Shown: one piece after another, positions 43,450 through 53,084 of the stretch | Position numbering within the stretch: the first letter of the stretch is position 1 | Layout: each line of letters begins with the position of its first letter | NCBI GenBank assembly: GCA_015680685.1 | Contig: MNCI01001480.1 | Span: forward strand, 80,120-144,119 | DNA: 64,000 nucleotides | Reading direction: 5' to 3' | From: Gnetum montanum | Taxonomy: Eukaryota; Streptophyta; Gnetopsida; Gnetales; Gnetaceae | Translations under genes and position numbers: made by a program | The notes under the pieces: generated by a model | Database searches by the model: none | What the model was told of the DNA's origin: nothing | Seen by the model: the letters and a program-made list of their open reading frames with translations, nothing else

Positions 43450-45890
43450 ATGTCTTCTTCTCAAAAAAGTAATTCATCACCTAGGACTAATACTAGAAAT
43501 AATGCGCAACATAAAACACATAGCCGAAATCAGCCAAGTCCTAAACAATACCAAATAGTCTATACTCATCCCAATGAGTATATTCTAGACTTTACCTTTA
43601 TCCTCCATCAAGATGAACAATTGAGATGGAGAGATCTACAAGGTGACATCATGTTACCCCCAGATCGATCAGTCCCTAGCATGCTCCTCCATGCCTTGGC
43701 ACAGATTAGCATGAAAAAATTATATGCTGAATACATTACAGAAGACTTTGATATGAGGGATTATTATCCCACAGAAGCACAACGTATCAGGGAATTAATG
43801 TAGGAGAGCCAACATACACTTCTGAAGGGAAAAGGTCTGCACGTCCTTAGCGAAATAGGAGATGAGGAACCCATTATAACAGGTTCTTTAACAAATGATG
43901 TTCCCCCTCCTAATGATGGTGAGGAGGTTGGGTATCAGAACCTACAATCAATGATACATAACACTGGTTCTAATCCCTGTGAATGCTAATTATTCATAGA
44001 GGGAACAACCACTCATGCTAAGGATGAGCACTTCGATTGTCATCATGATCGGGGCCGAAGTAGCCGAAGAAAAGGAAAGAAACATCATCATCATGATGGT
44101 TCCCCTTCTTCTTTTCCTTCATCTCATCACTCACCCTCTCCTTCCACATCTGGGTGCAGCCACCATGAACATAATGATGAGGATAGAGGTAGGAAAATGG
44201 AAAGACCTCGACGGGAAAGTCGAGAGAGAGGACAAGGGCAAGACCGAAGGAAAAGTAGGGAACAACGAAGACATCACATGCGTCATGAAAGAGATGATCA
44301 TGATGAGCCCCTACTTGCAACCCAAAGTATGCTAAACATAACAGAGGCAGTTAGAATTCCAACAAGGCATCAACAGGACAGTCAGATCAAACATTTAGAC
44401 ATGAACAATATCCCACGTTTTGAAGGGGGATACAACACTAATCCGCAGCATCATTTACATGCATTCCACGATGCCTGCACCTTGCAGAACATAGAAAATG
44501 AGTGGTAAAAACTTAAGTTATTTCCCAGGACACTCACTAAAGAAGCAGAGAGTTGGTGCTATTCCTTAGAATTGAAAACCATCAGGAGGTGGAGTACGAT
44601 GCTAGAACTCTTCAACGATAAGTATCAAACATACTCCTGAGTGTCTAATTTGCGTAAGCAGATACAAGGCTAGAAACAAGGTACTTATGAACCCTTGGAT
44701 GCTGTCATGGCCCACTACTACACATTGTTACATCTTTGCCCAGGCCATGGATATGTTCAGCGGGATCAACTTCACCACATCGTGGATGGGCTAAGGCATG
44801 AAACTAGAAGAACCCTTGGGACTTATGCCCAAGGGAGACTATGATAACTTAGAGCTCATGAAGTACATCGCTTGTTGGAACAAGTAGCAAAAGAAGAAGA
44901 TGAGCTATGAAAGAGGGAAAGTGCAGAAGAATACAACCGCGATCCCTCCCTTCGGAAGAAGGGAGTAAGATTTTGTGATGAGGAGGATGAGTCATCACTC
45001 GAAGAGTTGGTGAACTGGAAAACCTTGCTGATTCAAAAACTCACAACCAAACTATCGGATAAGGTAGATCAATTGTGGGATTCCTTAGACTCAAGACTTG
45101 AAAGTATCTTGAAAATCGTAGAAGAGTCTAAGGAGGAACGAAGTAGTGACAAAGGTAAGACAAAGCGGAGAAATTCAGGCCCTACACATAACAAGGGTAA
45201 GGGGAAAATTCCTATTTCCGATGAAGTTGTGGATTTTGACACAGACGATGATGGTGGATGTGAGATTTGCCAATATGACCATCCTAAGGGATGTTGTCCA
45301 ATTATCTCACATCTACAGGAGTCAGGGGTGTATGCGCTAAACCCAAGACTCAACTAATGGCAAACACCCCGAAGGTTACCTTATCCACAAGGTAACCTAA
45401 GGTAGTTCCACCAACCACTAACGTACTATCCAAGTGGAACTCCACTGCAACCCATTGGACATCATCAGAAGTGGCAACACCCACATTCATGGGGGATGCC
45501 ACTACCGCCACAACAGTACCCTTACTAGTAGCCAGATCCATATGGATATTATGTGTAGCAATCGGTTTCTCCAGGTGACTCTATGGGTCACACAACTGCC
45601 CAACGTCACTACCAAGTTTAGGAGTACTTTAGGAGGACTCCTTATTTTTTGAGATACATCCTCCATTCATCCCATCCTCCAACTCCATCCACACCTCTTC
45701 CACCTGTAGTTCCCATACAACCTGCTCCAATAATGCAAGGGGAACTCCCTACTCAACCACAACAACGTAACGTTGCGAGAGCTATAAATATTCAACCTGC
45801 TATTGGTTCTGACAACTATAAAAAGAGAAGATCTTTCTTCAGAACTAGAAGCCCAGAAAAACTCTCACAACAATAAGCAGTTGAGCCCAT
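43450..45890 (+). pseudogene. Gag of element B (few breaks)
   Basis: The ATG at 43,450 opens MSSSQKSNSSPRTNTRNNAQ and stays open to 43,803, with FILHQDEQLRWRDLQGDIML. After some stops comes a basic region (44,197, RRESRERGQGQDRRKSREQR) and the gag core: DMNNIPRFEGGYNTNPQHHL, HAFHDACTLQNIENEW, and HIVDGLRHETRRTLGTYAQG (44,400-44,850). The zinc-knuckle-like CEICQYDHPKGCC (C-x2-C-x3-H-x3-C) lies near 45,270, and a Pro/Gln-rich tail follows to 45,876. About ten in-frame stops or shifts inactivate it. The order and knuckle match element A. Confidence 0.85.
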
Positions 45891-46059
45891 GTATACTCCT
45901 CCACCATCTAACACTTTGAAGCACCCTTCAGTCCAACAGAGCTGTACGCATACGGTTATGTTAACGCATATCATAACCAATTGGATCAAGGTAGGCCACC
46001 TTTCCAGGAAACTATCTGACCTTGGGAGCCCCTTAATCTATCTATAAATCATCGAGAAC

Positions 46060-46593
46060 AAACCACATAAGGCTCTTCTTGACTTAGGTTCTGGAGTCAA
46101 TTTAATATCATGAGAAATGTATCAAGCTTGGAACCTGCCCCAACTTAAGGAGAGCAACATTCAACTGGAGCTGTCTGACCAGTCCATCACCATTTCCTTG
46201 GGATTGGTGGAGGACATCATTACCATTGTGTGTGGGTGGTCATACCCAGCCGATTTCCTGGTGATTGAAATCAACAACAACAAAGGGGGCTTCCCAATTA
46301 TCATGGGAAGGCCATGGCTAAGTACAGTAGATGCGTACCTAGGGATCCGTAATCTTTCCTTGCAGATATCTAAGATAAACATATATGGAAAGATCAAGAA
46401 GAAGAGAGTTCCGTGCATCACATATAGTGACTTAGAGGGTGATGACATGGAAGAACGTTCAGTATCTCTTCCATGTAACCGGTGTGCCCAAGAAATACAA
46501 ATTCAAAGGTCCCTGTATGTAGCAACCATGCCAGTAGTAGACACCCCGTGGTTGAAAGCTACTAGGAAGAGCAAACTAATATGCACGGAATGA
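46060..46593 (+). pseudogene. Retropepsin-like protease of element B
   Basis: The sequence KALLDLGSGVNLIS (about 46,069-46,110) holds the active site in the D-L-G-S form used by Athila-type proteases. One TGA stop follows directly, and then the body runs open from 46,117: LKESNIQLELSDQSITISLG, VEDIITIVCGWSYPADFLVI and GGFPIIMGRPWLSTVDAYLG (the flap and the GRPWL end motif). The enzyme would process Gag or Gag-Pol of the element or its helper. It is broken by one stop only in this core. Confidence 0.85.
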
Positions 46594-46750
46594 ACTGAGG
46601 AAACTCATGCTAACAACGAAGGCATAAACACATTGGAATATGAGCGTCACCAACTTCCACCCCTTAATTTGAGAACATTAGTGGGGTGAAGTTGGGCACT
46701 TTTACAAAATTCAAATAGATGTTCATTATTTTGGATCTCTCCCTTGCAAT

Positions 46751-46763
46751 TTAGTCATGGGGG
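46751..46763 (+). promoter_or_regulatory. Internal polypurine tract copy after protease (element B)
   Basis: TTAGTCATGGGGG is identical to the terminal tract at 48,841-48,853. A further copy lies at 48,300-48,312. Confidence 0.6.
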
Positions 46764-46797
46764 AGATGCCCACCTATGCTAATCATGGAGGCCCTCA

Positions 46798-47010
46798 GTT
46801 CTTTTTATTTTTTGTTTTACACATATTTTTTTTACACATTTTTGTTTCACAAATTTTTTATCTTACACATATTTTTTTTACACGTTTTTGTTTTACACAT
46901 TTTTGTTTCACACATTTTTGTTTTATACATTTTTGTTTTACAGTTTTTGTTTTACACATTTTTGTTTTGCAAATTTCTTTAACTTTTCTTATTTTTGTTT
47001 TACAAAATTG
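46798..47010. repeat. Tandem array of TTTTTGTTTTACACA (element B)
   Basis: A 15-bp unit, TTTTTGTTTTACACA with small variants, is repeated about a dozen times. It lies directly after the internal polypurine tract. It gives long but meaningless ORFs in three frames. Confidence 0.9.
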
Positions 47011-47189
47011 TTATATTTTTCCATTTTTTGTGTGTGTTTGTGTGTGTATTACCCATCATGTAACTTTGTCACCCAATAAGTGTTCTACATGATGGTATGA
47101 ATTGCTTTCTTATTGATTACTAATGTTTGGATTTTACCTTAAATTTATGACATTGATACTAAGGTATGTTCTTTTGATATGGTAGGCAA

Positions 47190-48299
47190 TGAGTCCACTT
47201 CATCCATTCATCCATCAAAGTCTATGGTCTCTCTTGGCTTGGAAATGTATAGTCCCCTTTCTAATAAGAACTCTAATGAATCGGTGACTGAGTATCTCTC
47301 AAACTAAGGAAGGACTCAAGGATTGAAAAGGGTGTGACTTCAAGGGAACTTGATACATTTGTGTTACCCATTCTTTGGGGTGCTTGGATGTTTTCTTCTT
47401 CAGTTTTCTTACCGTTCCAATGTTACCCAATCATCGGCAAGCTGAGCTAATAAAAATAAGAAGTCTTTGCATGGTGTCGTTCTCATGCATAAAAACACAA
47501 AACAAAAAAAAAACAAAAAAAAAGAAAAAAAAGAAAAAAAAGAAAAACAAAGAGAAAAAGAAAAGAAAAGAAAATAAAGAAAGTGAGAATTCAAAGCAAA
47601 CCCCTTAGATGAAATAAACTTGGGCTACAAGCATTGGTTATGGAACCAAAAATGTTTCCTCTAACTGAGGCCCTTCTTGCTTCCCATTCTCTTCTTGCTT
47701 CCCATTCTCTCCTCATTTGTTTCGTCAGAATGGTGGTGGCTCTTTGGAGGAAGCATTCTTATTACTCAAGTGGATGGTTTGGCCAAGTGCATTGATGCGA
47801 AGTCACTGGATGTGGTTGGTTTGAGGTTAGAGTTGGAATGACATTTGCCAAGTCACATTAATCATGAAATACACAAGGGGCTGTACACCACCTTGTTCTT
47901 GGGATTCCATTCCATTCTCTTCTCTCCACGCTTCTCTCCATTATTCACCTTATTGCCGGTTGTATCATTAGTGTATATTTTGGTAGATACATTGTTTTAT
48001 TTTTGGTAAATTCTTACGGTTAAGACTTTAACTCTTGTTCCAAAGGACATTCCCAGAGCTTACAGACTCTTTGAATGTGGGTTTGTTAAGGCATCAAGGG
48101 AATGAGCTTGCTTTGGGGAGGACCCACTGACATTCCTATTTGGTGCACTAGTTAAATTCTTTTCCTTAACATTTTGCAATTAATTTTATTTTGTTCATTT
48201 CCATCTTGACATATATTTCATCGATGTCCTAGTTGTCTCTTTTTCTCCATCTTCTTGTTCTTATTCTTTCTCCATTCTCTCACTACTGGAGGTTTGCAA
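47190..48299 (+). other. Conserved non-coding block (element B)
   Basis: Shares ordered motifs with elements A and D: gggtgtgactt (47,330-47,340), a long purine tract of A with some G (47,500-47,590) and gctttggggaggacccact (48,110-48,128). No protein is supported. Confidence 0.55.
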
Positions 48300-48855
48300 T
48301 TAGTCATGGGGGTACGGGGCCTAATTTTTTCAATTTTCTCCTAACCCCTACAGCTTTGGTAGTCATCATTTATATATCTCCATATCTATAATCTGTCATA
48401 CCACAACCCAGCCAATGGACTTACACCGAAGCAAGGTATTACCCACATTGAAATTCATCTACCCTTGCTAATATAAGACTGTGTTGTGTGTGCAGATGGC
48501 AATCATGCAACAATGAACCAGATCTGGAAGGAACGCTTGGAATGGAGCAGTGCTGGAAGCAATTATGCAAGGAGCAAGATCGATGGAATGGTTATGAATG
48601 GACAATGAAAGGCGTAATCTTGGTGTTGGCAGCAGTAAAATTTTTTTCTCTCTCTCTTTCTCAACTGCCAAATGAGGCCTGATGTCAATGTAATAAGGTG
48701 TTCACCCTTATTGTTATGAACACCAGTTTGTCATGTCTTGTAATGATGATCCGTTCACATGTCATCCCATTAGTTCCATTGAGTCAATAATCCCATACCT
48801 ACCTGATATTATTGTAAGGAACTCGAGGCCAAGTTTTTATTTAGTCATGGGGGTA
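48300..48855 (+). promoter_or_regulatory. Polypurine tracts at the 3' end of element B
   Basis: TTAGTCATGGGGG occurs at 48,300-48,312 and again at 48,841-48,853, two bases before the 3' LTR. The sequence between them has no supported ORF. The first copy is followed by tacgggg, which looks like a worn LTR start. Confidence 0.7.
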
Positions 48856-49693
48856 TGATGGGACGCGATATCGCATGGGCCACTATATCGTGTCCATGTT
48901 ATTGTTGCCATCGTGATATCGTATCCCTCGCGATATTGCATACGCAATATCGCATCTTCCCCTGTGATATCGCAGTGCGTCATCATATCTATAAATAAGA
49001 GGCAGCTCTCCCTTGTTTCTTCATCCTAGGCTAGACAGTAAGAAAACTCTGGCAAATTGATCACTCCAAAGATATAATATTTTCCATGTGCCTGCAGTAG
49101 AAGTCCCAAAGTGAATAGATCTTTATTCGAGCAAACATTGTACCTGAACACAAGTTTGTGTACAGGAATAAAGATGAGCTTTCTAGATAAACCTTGTAGC
49201 ACATGGAATAAGATTTTCTTTATTGTTATTTATTATCTGTTATTTACTATTTTCCTTCTCAACCCTTTCCCCCTAGTTAAGTGCCTCAGTACAACCACTT
49301 CGAGCACGTGCGTTACGCGTGGTGATCCTAGCAACGATTAGCATTTGGTAGCCACGGTTGCATTGGTTCAGGGTGTGTACGGTAAGTGGGAATGGATGCT
49401 GACACTAGGTTAATTTAGACTTAGTTCATTAGTTAGAGTTAGTAATTAGTTTCTCAACCCTTTACCTCGTTAGCATAGGAGACATAAAACATAAAATACT
49501 ATAAAAATCATATACCTCAGACTTGCTTAACCATACACCATGACAACTACAAGTAAGTTTGGGAAGATAATGAATGATTAACTCTAAGTGTTCCATGGGG
49601 CGTGTAGGCACTTATTCTATGGAGTTCGACCAGATCACGCGTGCTACGCTTGTATTCGTATGGTTGAGTGTAGGGGTATCTCGCCACTCATCA
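48856..49693 (+). repeat. Element B 3' LTR
   Basis: It starts TGATGGGAC and ends CACTCATCA. It has the GATATC array (48,864-48,975), ctataaata (about 48,990) and the best-kept poly(A) hairpin: atctttattc (49,119-49,128) and gaataaagat (49,166-49,175), a perfect 10-bp inverted repeat. Confidence 0.93.
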
Positions 49694-50207
49694 CTAACAT
49701 ACAATATATCATATCTTCAATTTTTCAATTCTTTCATTCTTCTATACCATTTTGTTCAAGGCAATATGGAATTTTATTTTGATGAATAATCCCTTCGTTT
49801 TTAAGATACTCCTAGAACTCTTTATTTGTATACTTTGTTCCATTACTAGTTCACAACTTCATAATGGGTAATCAAATTTATTTTTCCACTAGTGCTTTGA
49901 ACTTCTTAAAGGTATCAAGAACTTCAATCTTAGAATTAATGATATATGCCCACACTTTGCATGTGAATTCATCCATGTAAGTCATGAAATACTTGGCTCT
50001 ACCTAATGATATTACATTTCCATATGAACTCACATCTAAATGTACTATCTCTAGCTTAGATCTAGGAGCAATGTTCCTTATATATAAAAAACTCATTTTG
50101 GATTGTTTACTGATGGTGCATGATTTGAAAAACATATCACAACTTAGGTTTAGGTGAAAAAACCCATGAAAATATTGTAACAATTTTTGCATATATATTT
50201 TGTTCAT
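49694..50207 (-). pseudogene. Copia integrase N-terminal and core piece
   Basis: The minus strand reads HGFFHLNLSCDMFFKSC, then LEIVHLDVSSYGNVISLGRA (first catalytic Asp in HLDV) and KYFMTYMDEFTCKVWAYI (50,207-49,878). After stops it continues with YTNKEF, NEGIIHQNKIPY and QNGIEE, the end of the core. It then stops at the CTAAC target of element B. Confidence 0.88.
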
Positions 50208-50519
50208 ATGTCCAAGTCTCGCATGCCATATTTTCTCTTCTTAGGGTTTATGAGTTATTGCACAAATAACTTTTTTACTAGATGTAACTTGAATACTTAA
50301 TGTATTTCCTTGGTTTCTTGAATATATTACTATTTTCTAATACATGTTTCGAAAACCTAATATCAATGTACCAAGTGTTGTATTCCATCTTAGCAAATTT
50401 ATCTTTATTTGTAATATCCTTGATGATTGAGACCACTTCATCTTCAAGTAGGTTTGCTTCATTCTTGTGGTAGCTATTTTTCTTGTGATTACTATTGCTA
50501 TTCTAATTCTGTCAACCCA

Positions 50520-50650
50520 GCTATTTCTTGATAATCCTTCTTTGAACTACAAAGGATAAGGTGTTCTTGAAATTGAACCAATAGTCCTTAAGTTCATGTT
50601 CCTTTCTTTCACAAATGTGACAACTCTTAGATTGATTTGACTAATTATTG
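50520..50650 (-). pseudogene. Copia gag zinc-knuckle piece
   Basis: The minus strand reads SCHICERKEHELKDYWFNF. The C-x2-C-x4-H part of the knuckle is kept and the final Cys is lost. It is separated from the rest of gag by the LTR fragment at 50,660-51,137. Confidence 0.6.
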
Positions 50651-50659
50651 AGTCTTAAT

Positions 50660-51137
50660 TGCGAGGTGCAAAGGTATGGTTAAGTGTAACTAAGACATAT
50701 GATTTTCATCATTTTATATTTATTATTTAAATCGCCTAAGTGCTAGAGATAATGTAATTAAATTTTTAATTAATATAATAACTAACTAATATCTTAAATA
50801 GTCCTAACATAAGCATTTGTTCCCATTTACCGTACACATCCTAAACCATGTTGTAATGCTACTAGGTTACCAAGCGTTAAGTGCTACTGGGATTACTAAA
50901 TGTCAACATATGCTCGAAATGGTCATACTTATGTGTATTAGTTAATCACTAATTAATTAATTAATGAAATGCATTAAGGTAAATTTCTAAAATAGTAAAT
51001 CCATTAAGTAAACATTAAACTAACACCAAGTACTGCAAGGTTTATGAAGAAAGCTCATCTTTATTGTCATTTACTCTAAGGTGCTCAAGTACATTGTGCT
51101 CAAATAAAGATTTGTACACTTCTCACTCCTATTATGG
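50660..51137 (-). repeat. LTR fragment of the GATATC family
   Basis: Similar to 1-470 and to the middle of the element B LTR. It shares tatggttaag near its left edge, attgggatta(c/t)-like strings, and aatctttatttgag / caataaagatgagc around the poly(A) signal. Both LTR ends, including the promoter module, are missing. Confidence 0.75.
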
Positions 51138-51199
51138 TTAACACTGATTTTGTATCTAATGTCCTCCTAGCTTATTCTTTGGGGTATACATAACTTGTT

Positions 51200-51911
51200 C
51201 TATGTTCTCTAATTTTTACTCAAATTCCATCTTAGTTTCTTACAATTGAAATTGAGTCATTAATGTTGGGAAGTTGGGTCTTTCTCTCAGGGTATCAAGT
51301 GCTTTAGTAAATCCTTTATACTTATCAGGGAGTGCTCTAGGAGTACAACTTAATCTTTCTTCATCTGTTACCTCTTCATTCCCAAATTTAACTTCTAATA
51401 TAATTTTTTTCATATCCTTTACGAAGTTTTTTAATATTTTATCTACATTAATCTTCATCATTCCTAACTTTAGTAAGAGATGATCCTTTCTTGCTTGATC
51501 CAAACACCCAAACATTTGATATAGATATTCCTAAATATTTAAAGTTGTTGCTATAATATACACCAAATGAGATACTTCATCTGATATATTTGTATAGAGA
51601 ATTCTTAAGGCCATATCATTCTACTACATATTCCAATAATCATCTTAAGTCTTAAATTAGAATCTGAAATAATGTGTCATGGACTACTAGCTCATAGGAT
51701 GATCCTCATTCTTTGTACCCAAGTCTTATAATTCTTCATTGTAAGTTATTATGTATCTATAACTATAATCTTATTGAGTAATGACATCAAGAGATTCTCT
51801 TCTTCTTCTTTCATATGCATGTTATATATAAAGTTTGTGACATCTTCAGCACTCTTGTTTCCATTTTTCTTAGTGAACTCTGGATCATTAGTTTTTCCTT
51901 TACCTTCTCTA
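51200..51911 (-). pseudogene. Copia gag remnant
   Basis: The minus strand reads PREGKGKTNDPEFTKKNG, then a piece like MKNYKTWVQRMRIIL (the NYxxWxxxM start of Copia gag), and farther on KDMKKIILEVKFGNEEVTDE and YKGFTKALDTLRERPNFPTL (51,515-51,240). Multiple stops occur. The order fits the start of a Copia polyprotein next to its primer site. Confidence 0.75.
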
Positions 51912-51924
51912 GGCTTTGATACCA
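51912..51924 (-). promoter_or_regulatory. Primer binding site (tRNA-iMet) of the Copia element
   Basis: On the minus strand TGGTATCAAAGCC begins directly after the LTR end ACA. It is the usual initiator tRNA-Met site of plant Copia elements (TGGTATCAGAGC) with one change. Confidence 0.85.
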
Positions 51925-52462
51925 TGTTCAATTCAAAGAAATATTTCAAGAAGAAACAACTTAAGAAGGTAATGGCTTAAAGAACTTAATAATTTATAGT
52001 AGATTTATAATATAGATGAACTTTCTAATCTAATAGCTCTTTATGTAATAAATCTTCTCAGTAACTTAATTCAGACCTTTTGGTCATAATAATTATTCCT
52101 TAATCATAGGCAACTATTATTCTTCTTTTCTTATTTACTTCCTTCACCAACTTGACTTAAAGACTCAGTACTAGCTAGACCTTTAACCTGATAAGGAGTC
52201 ATAGCTCAACATAACAACACAATGAAATAACATTTTGTTATGAATTTGTAAGAGTATTTACTTAGTCTTACAAATTATTTTTTTGCCTAACACAAACTTA
52301 ATTAACTTCCTTATTTCATAACACATAAACTTATGAATTTCTTTGTATGTATTATGAATTGATACTAAGAGTTACAAATTAACCCAATATACTTATGAAT
52401 GATTGGCTTGACTCAATACAACATTTTGCTAATCAAGACAATGTATAAAATACTCTCTAAAA
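51925..52462 (-). repeat. Copia 5' LTR
   Basis: Its 3' end (TGAACA on minus) abuts the tRNA-iMet primer site. It matches 36,173-36,732 along the whole length but is visibly diverged, so the insertion is old. Confidence 0.82.
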
Positions 52463-53084
52463 AACCAAGATAACCTCTAGGGATAATTTACAGTGATGAA
52501 CTACTGTAAATATTATATAGGAATTATCAGTTGTCATTGTAACAAGATGTAATCATAGTTGCTATTTTAATATTGTAAATTGGCCTTGGTATTTAATTAA
52601 TTTTACACCTATGTTAATATTTTAGAATGAATCTTCATTAGAGTCTTGTATAGATATATGATGGTTGTGACCTACATAGGCAATGTTAAGTGTATCATAC
52701 CTCTATCATTAATACATTCTACTATTTCTCATTAATTAAAAGTCATAATTAGCATAGCAGGAATGGGATCTCATCATTTGAGATTTGAAACATGTAGATG
52801 AGTTAATTTCTCATGAGGAATGAATATAGTGACTATGCAATACAAATAACATTAAAGATGAGTATTACATTTTCATGTAATGTCCTACCTTGTTACATAT
52901 TAGACATAGATGGGGTATTACAATTGCAAATTTGATTGATTTATTCCAAATATTACCAAGAACACTTGTTAATTTACTTAACAATATTTTAAAACCTCAT
53001 AACATGTATATTTCTACTATGTAATAGATTAAGAAAGTTTACGAATGTAATAAAATTTTAGTTTTAGTTTTAGTTTTAATATAA
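52463..53084. other. Spacer, no gene
   Basis: AT-rich DNA between the Copia LTR and the next Gypsy relic. Nothing is recognised. Confidence 0.5.

Larger units (their letters stand above)
42488..49693 (+). mobile_element. Element B: non-autonomous Gypsy-type element with gag and protease (7.2 kb)
   Basis: LTRs at 42,488-43,308 and 48,856-49,693 flank the element, with the perfect duplication CTAAC outside (42,483-42,487 and 49,694-49,698). A tRNA-Asp primer site, a gag, a protease, a non-coding 3' half and three TTAGTCATGGGGG tracts follow. No RT, RNase H or integrase is present. It lies inside the Copia integrase in the opposite orientation. LTR similarity is high and gag has fewer breaks than in A, so B is younger. 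The LTR design is that of element A, but sequence similarity is only partial. Confidence 0.93.
36173..52462 (-). mobile_element. Ty1/Copia retrotransposon split by nested insertions
   Basis: Two related LTRs (left 36,173-36,732 and right 51,925-52,462) read on the minus strand. A tRNA-iMet primer site follows the right LTR. Between them come gag, integrase, reverse transcriptase and RNase H in Copia order (INT before RT). Element B is inserted at 42,488-49,693, element X at 38,900-42,289, and an LTR fragment near 50,660-51,137. Removing B and X restores a readable integrase across both junctions. Without inserts the element is about 5.2 kb, normal for Copia. Flanks aaaca and aaacc/aacca suggest a worn 5-bp duplication. 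Confidence 0.88.

Noticed and set aside
44018-44335. Two long ORFs on opposite strands overlapping gag of element B
   Set aside because: They are out-of-frame shadows of the basic His/Arg/Glu-rich gag region.
46757-47092. Overlapping open frames in all three forward frames, rich in Phe, Leu, His and Thr
   Set aside because: They are translations of the 15-bp TTTTTGTTTTACACA array, not proteins.
47375-47608. Lys-rich ORF
   Set aside because: It comes from the A-rich tract in the non-coding block of element B.
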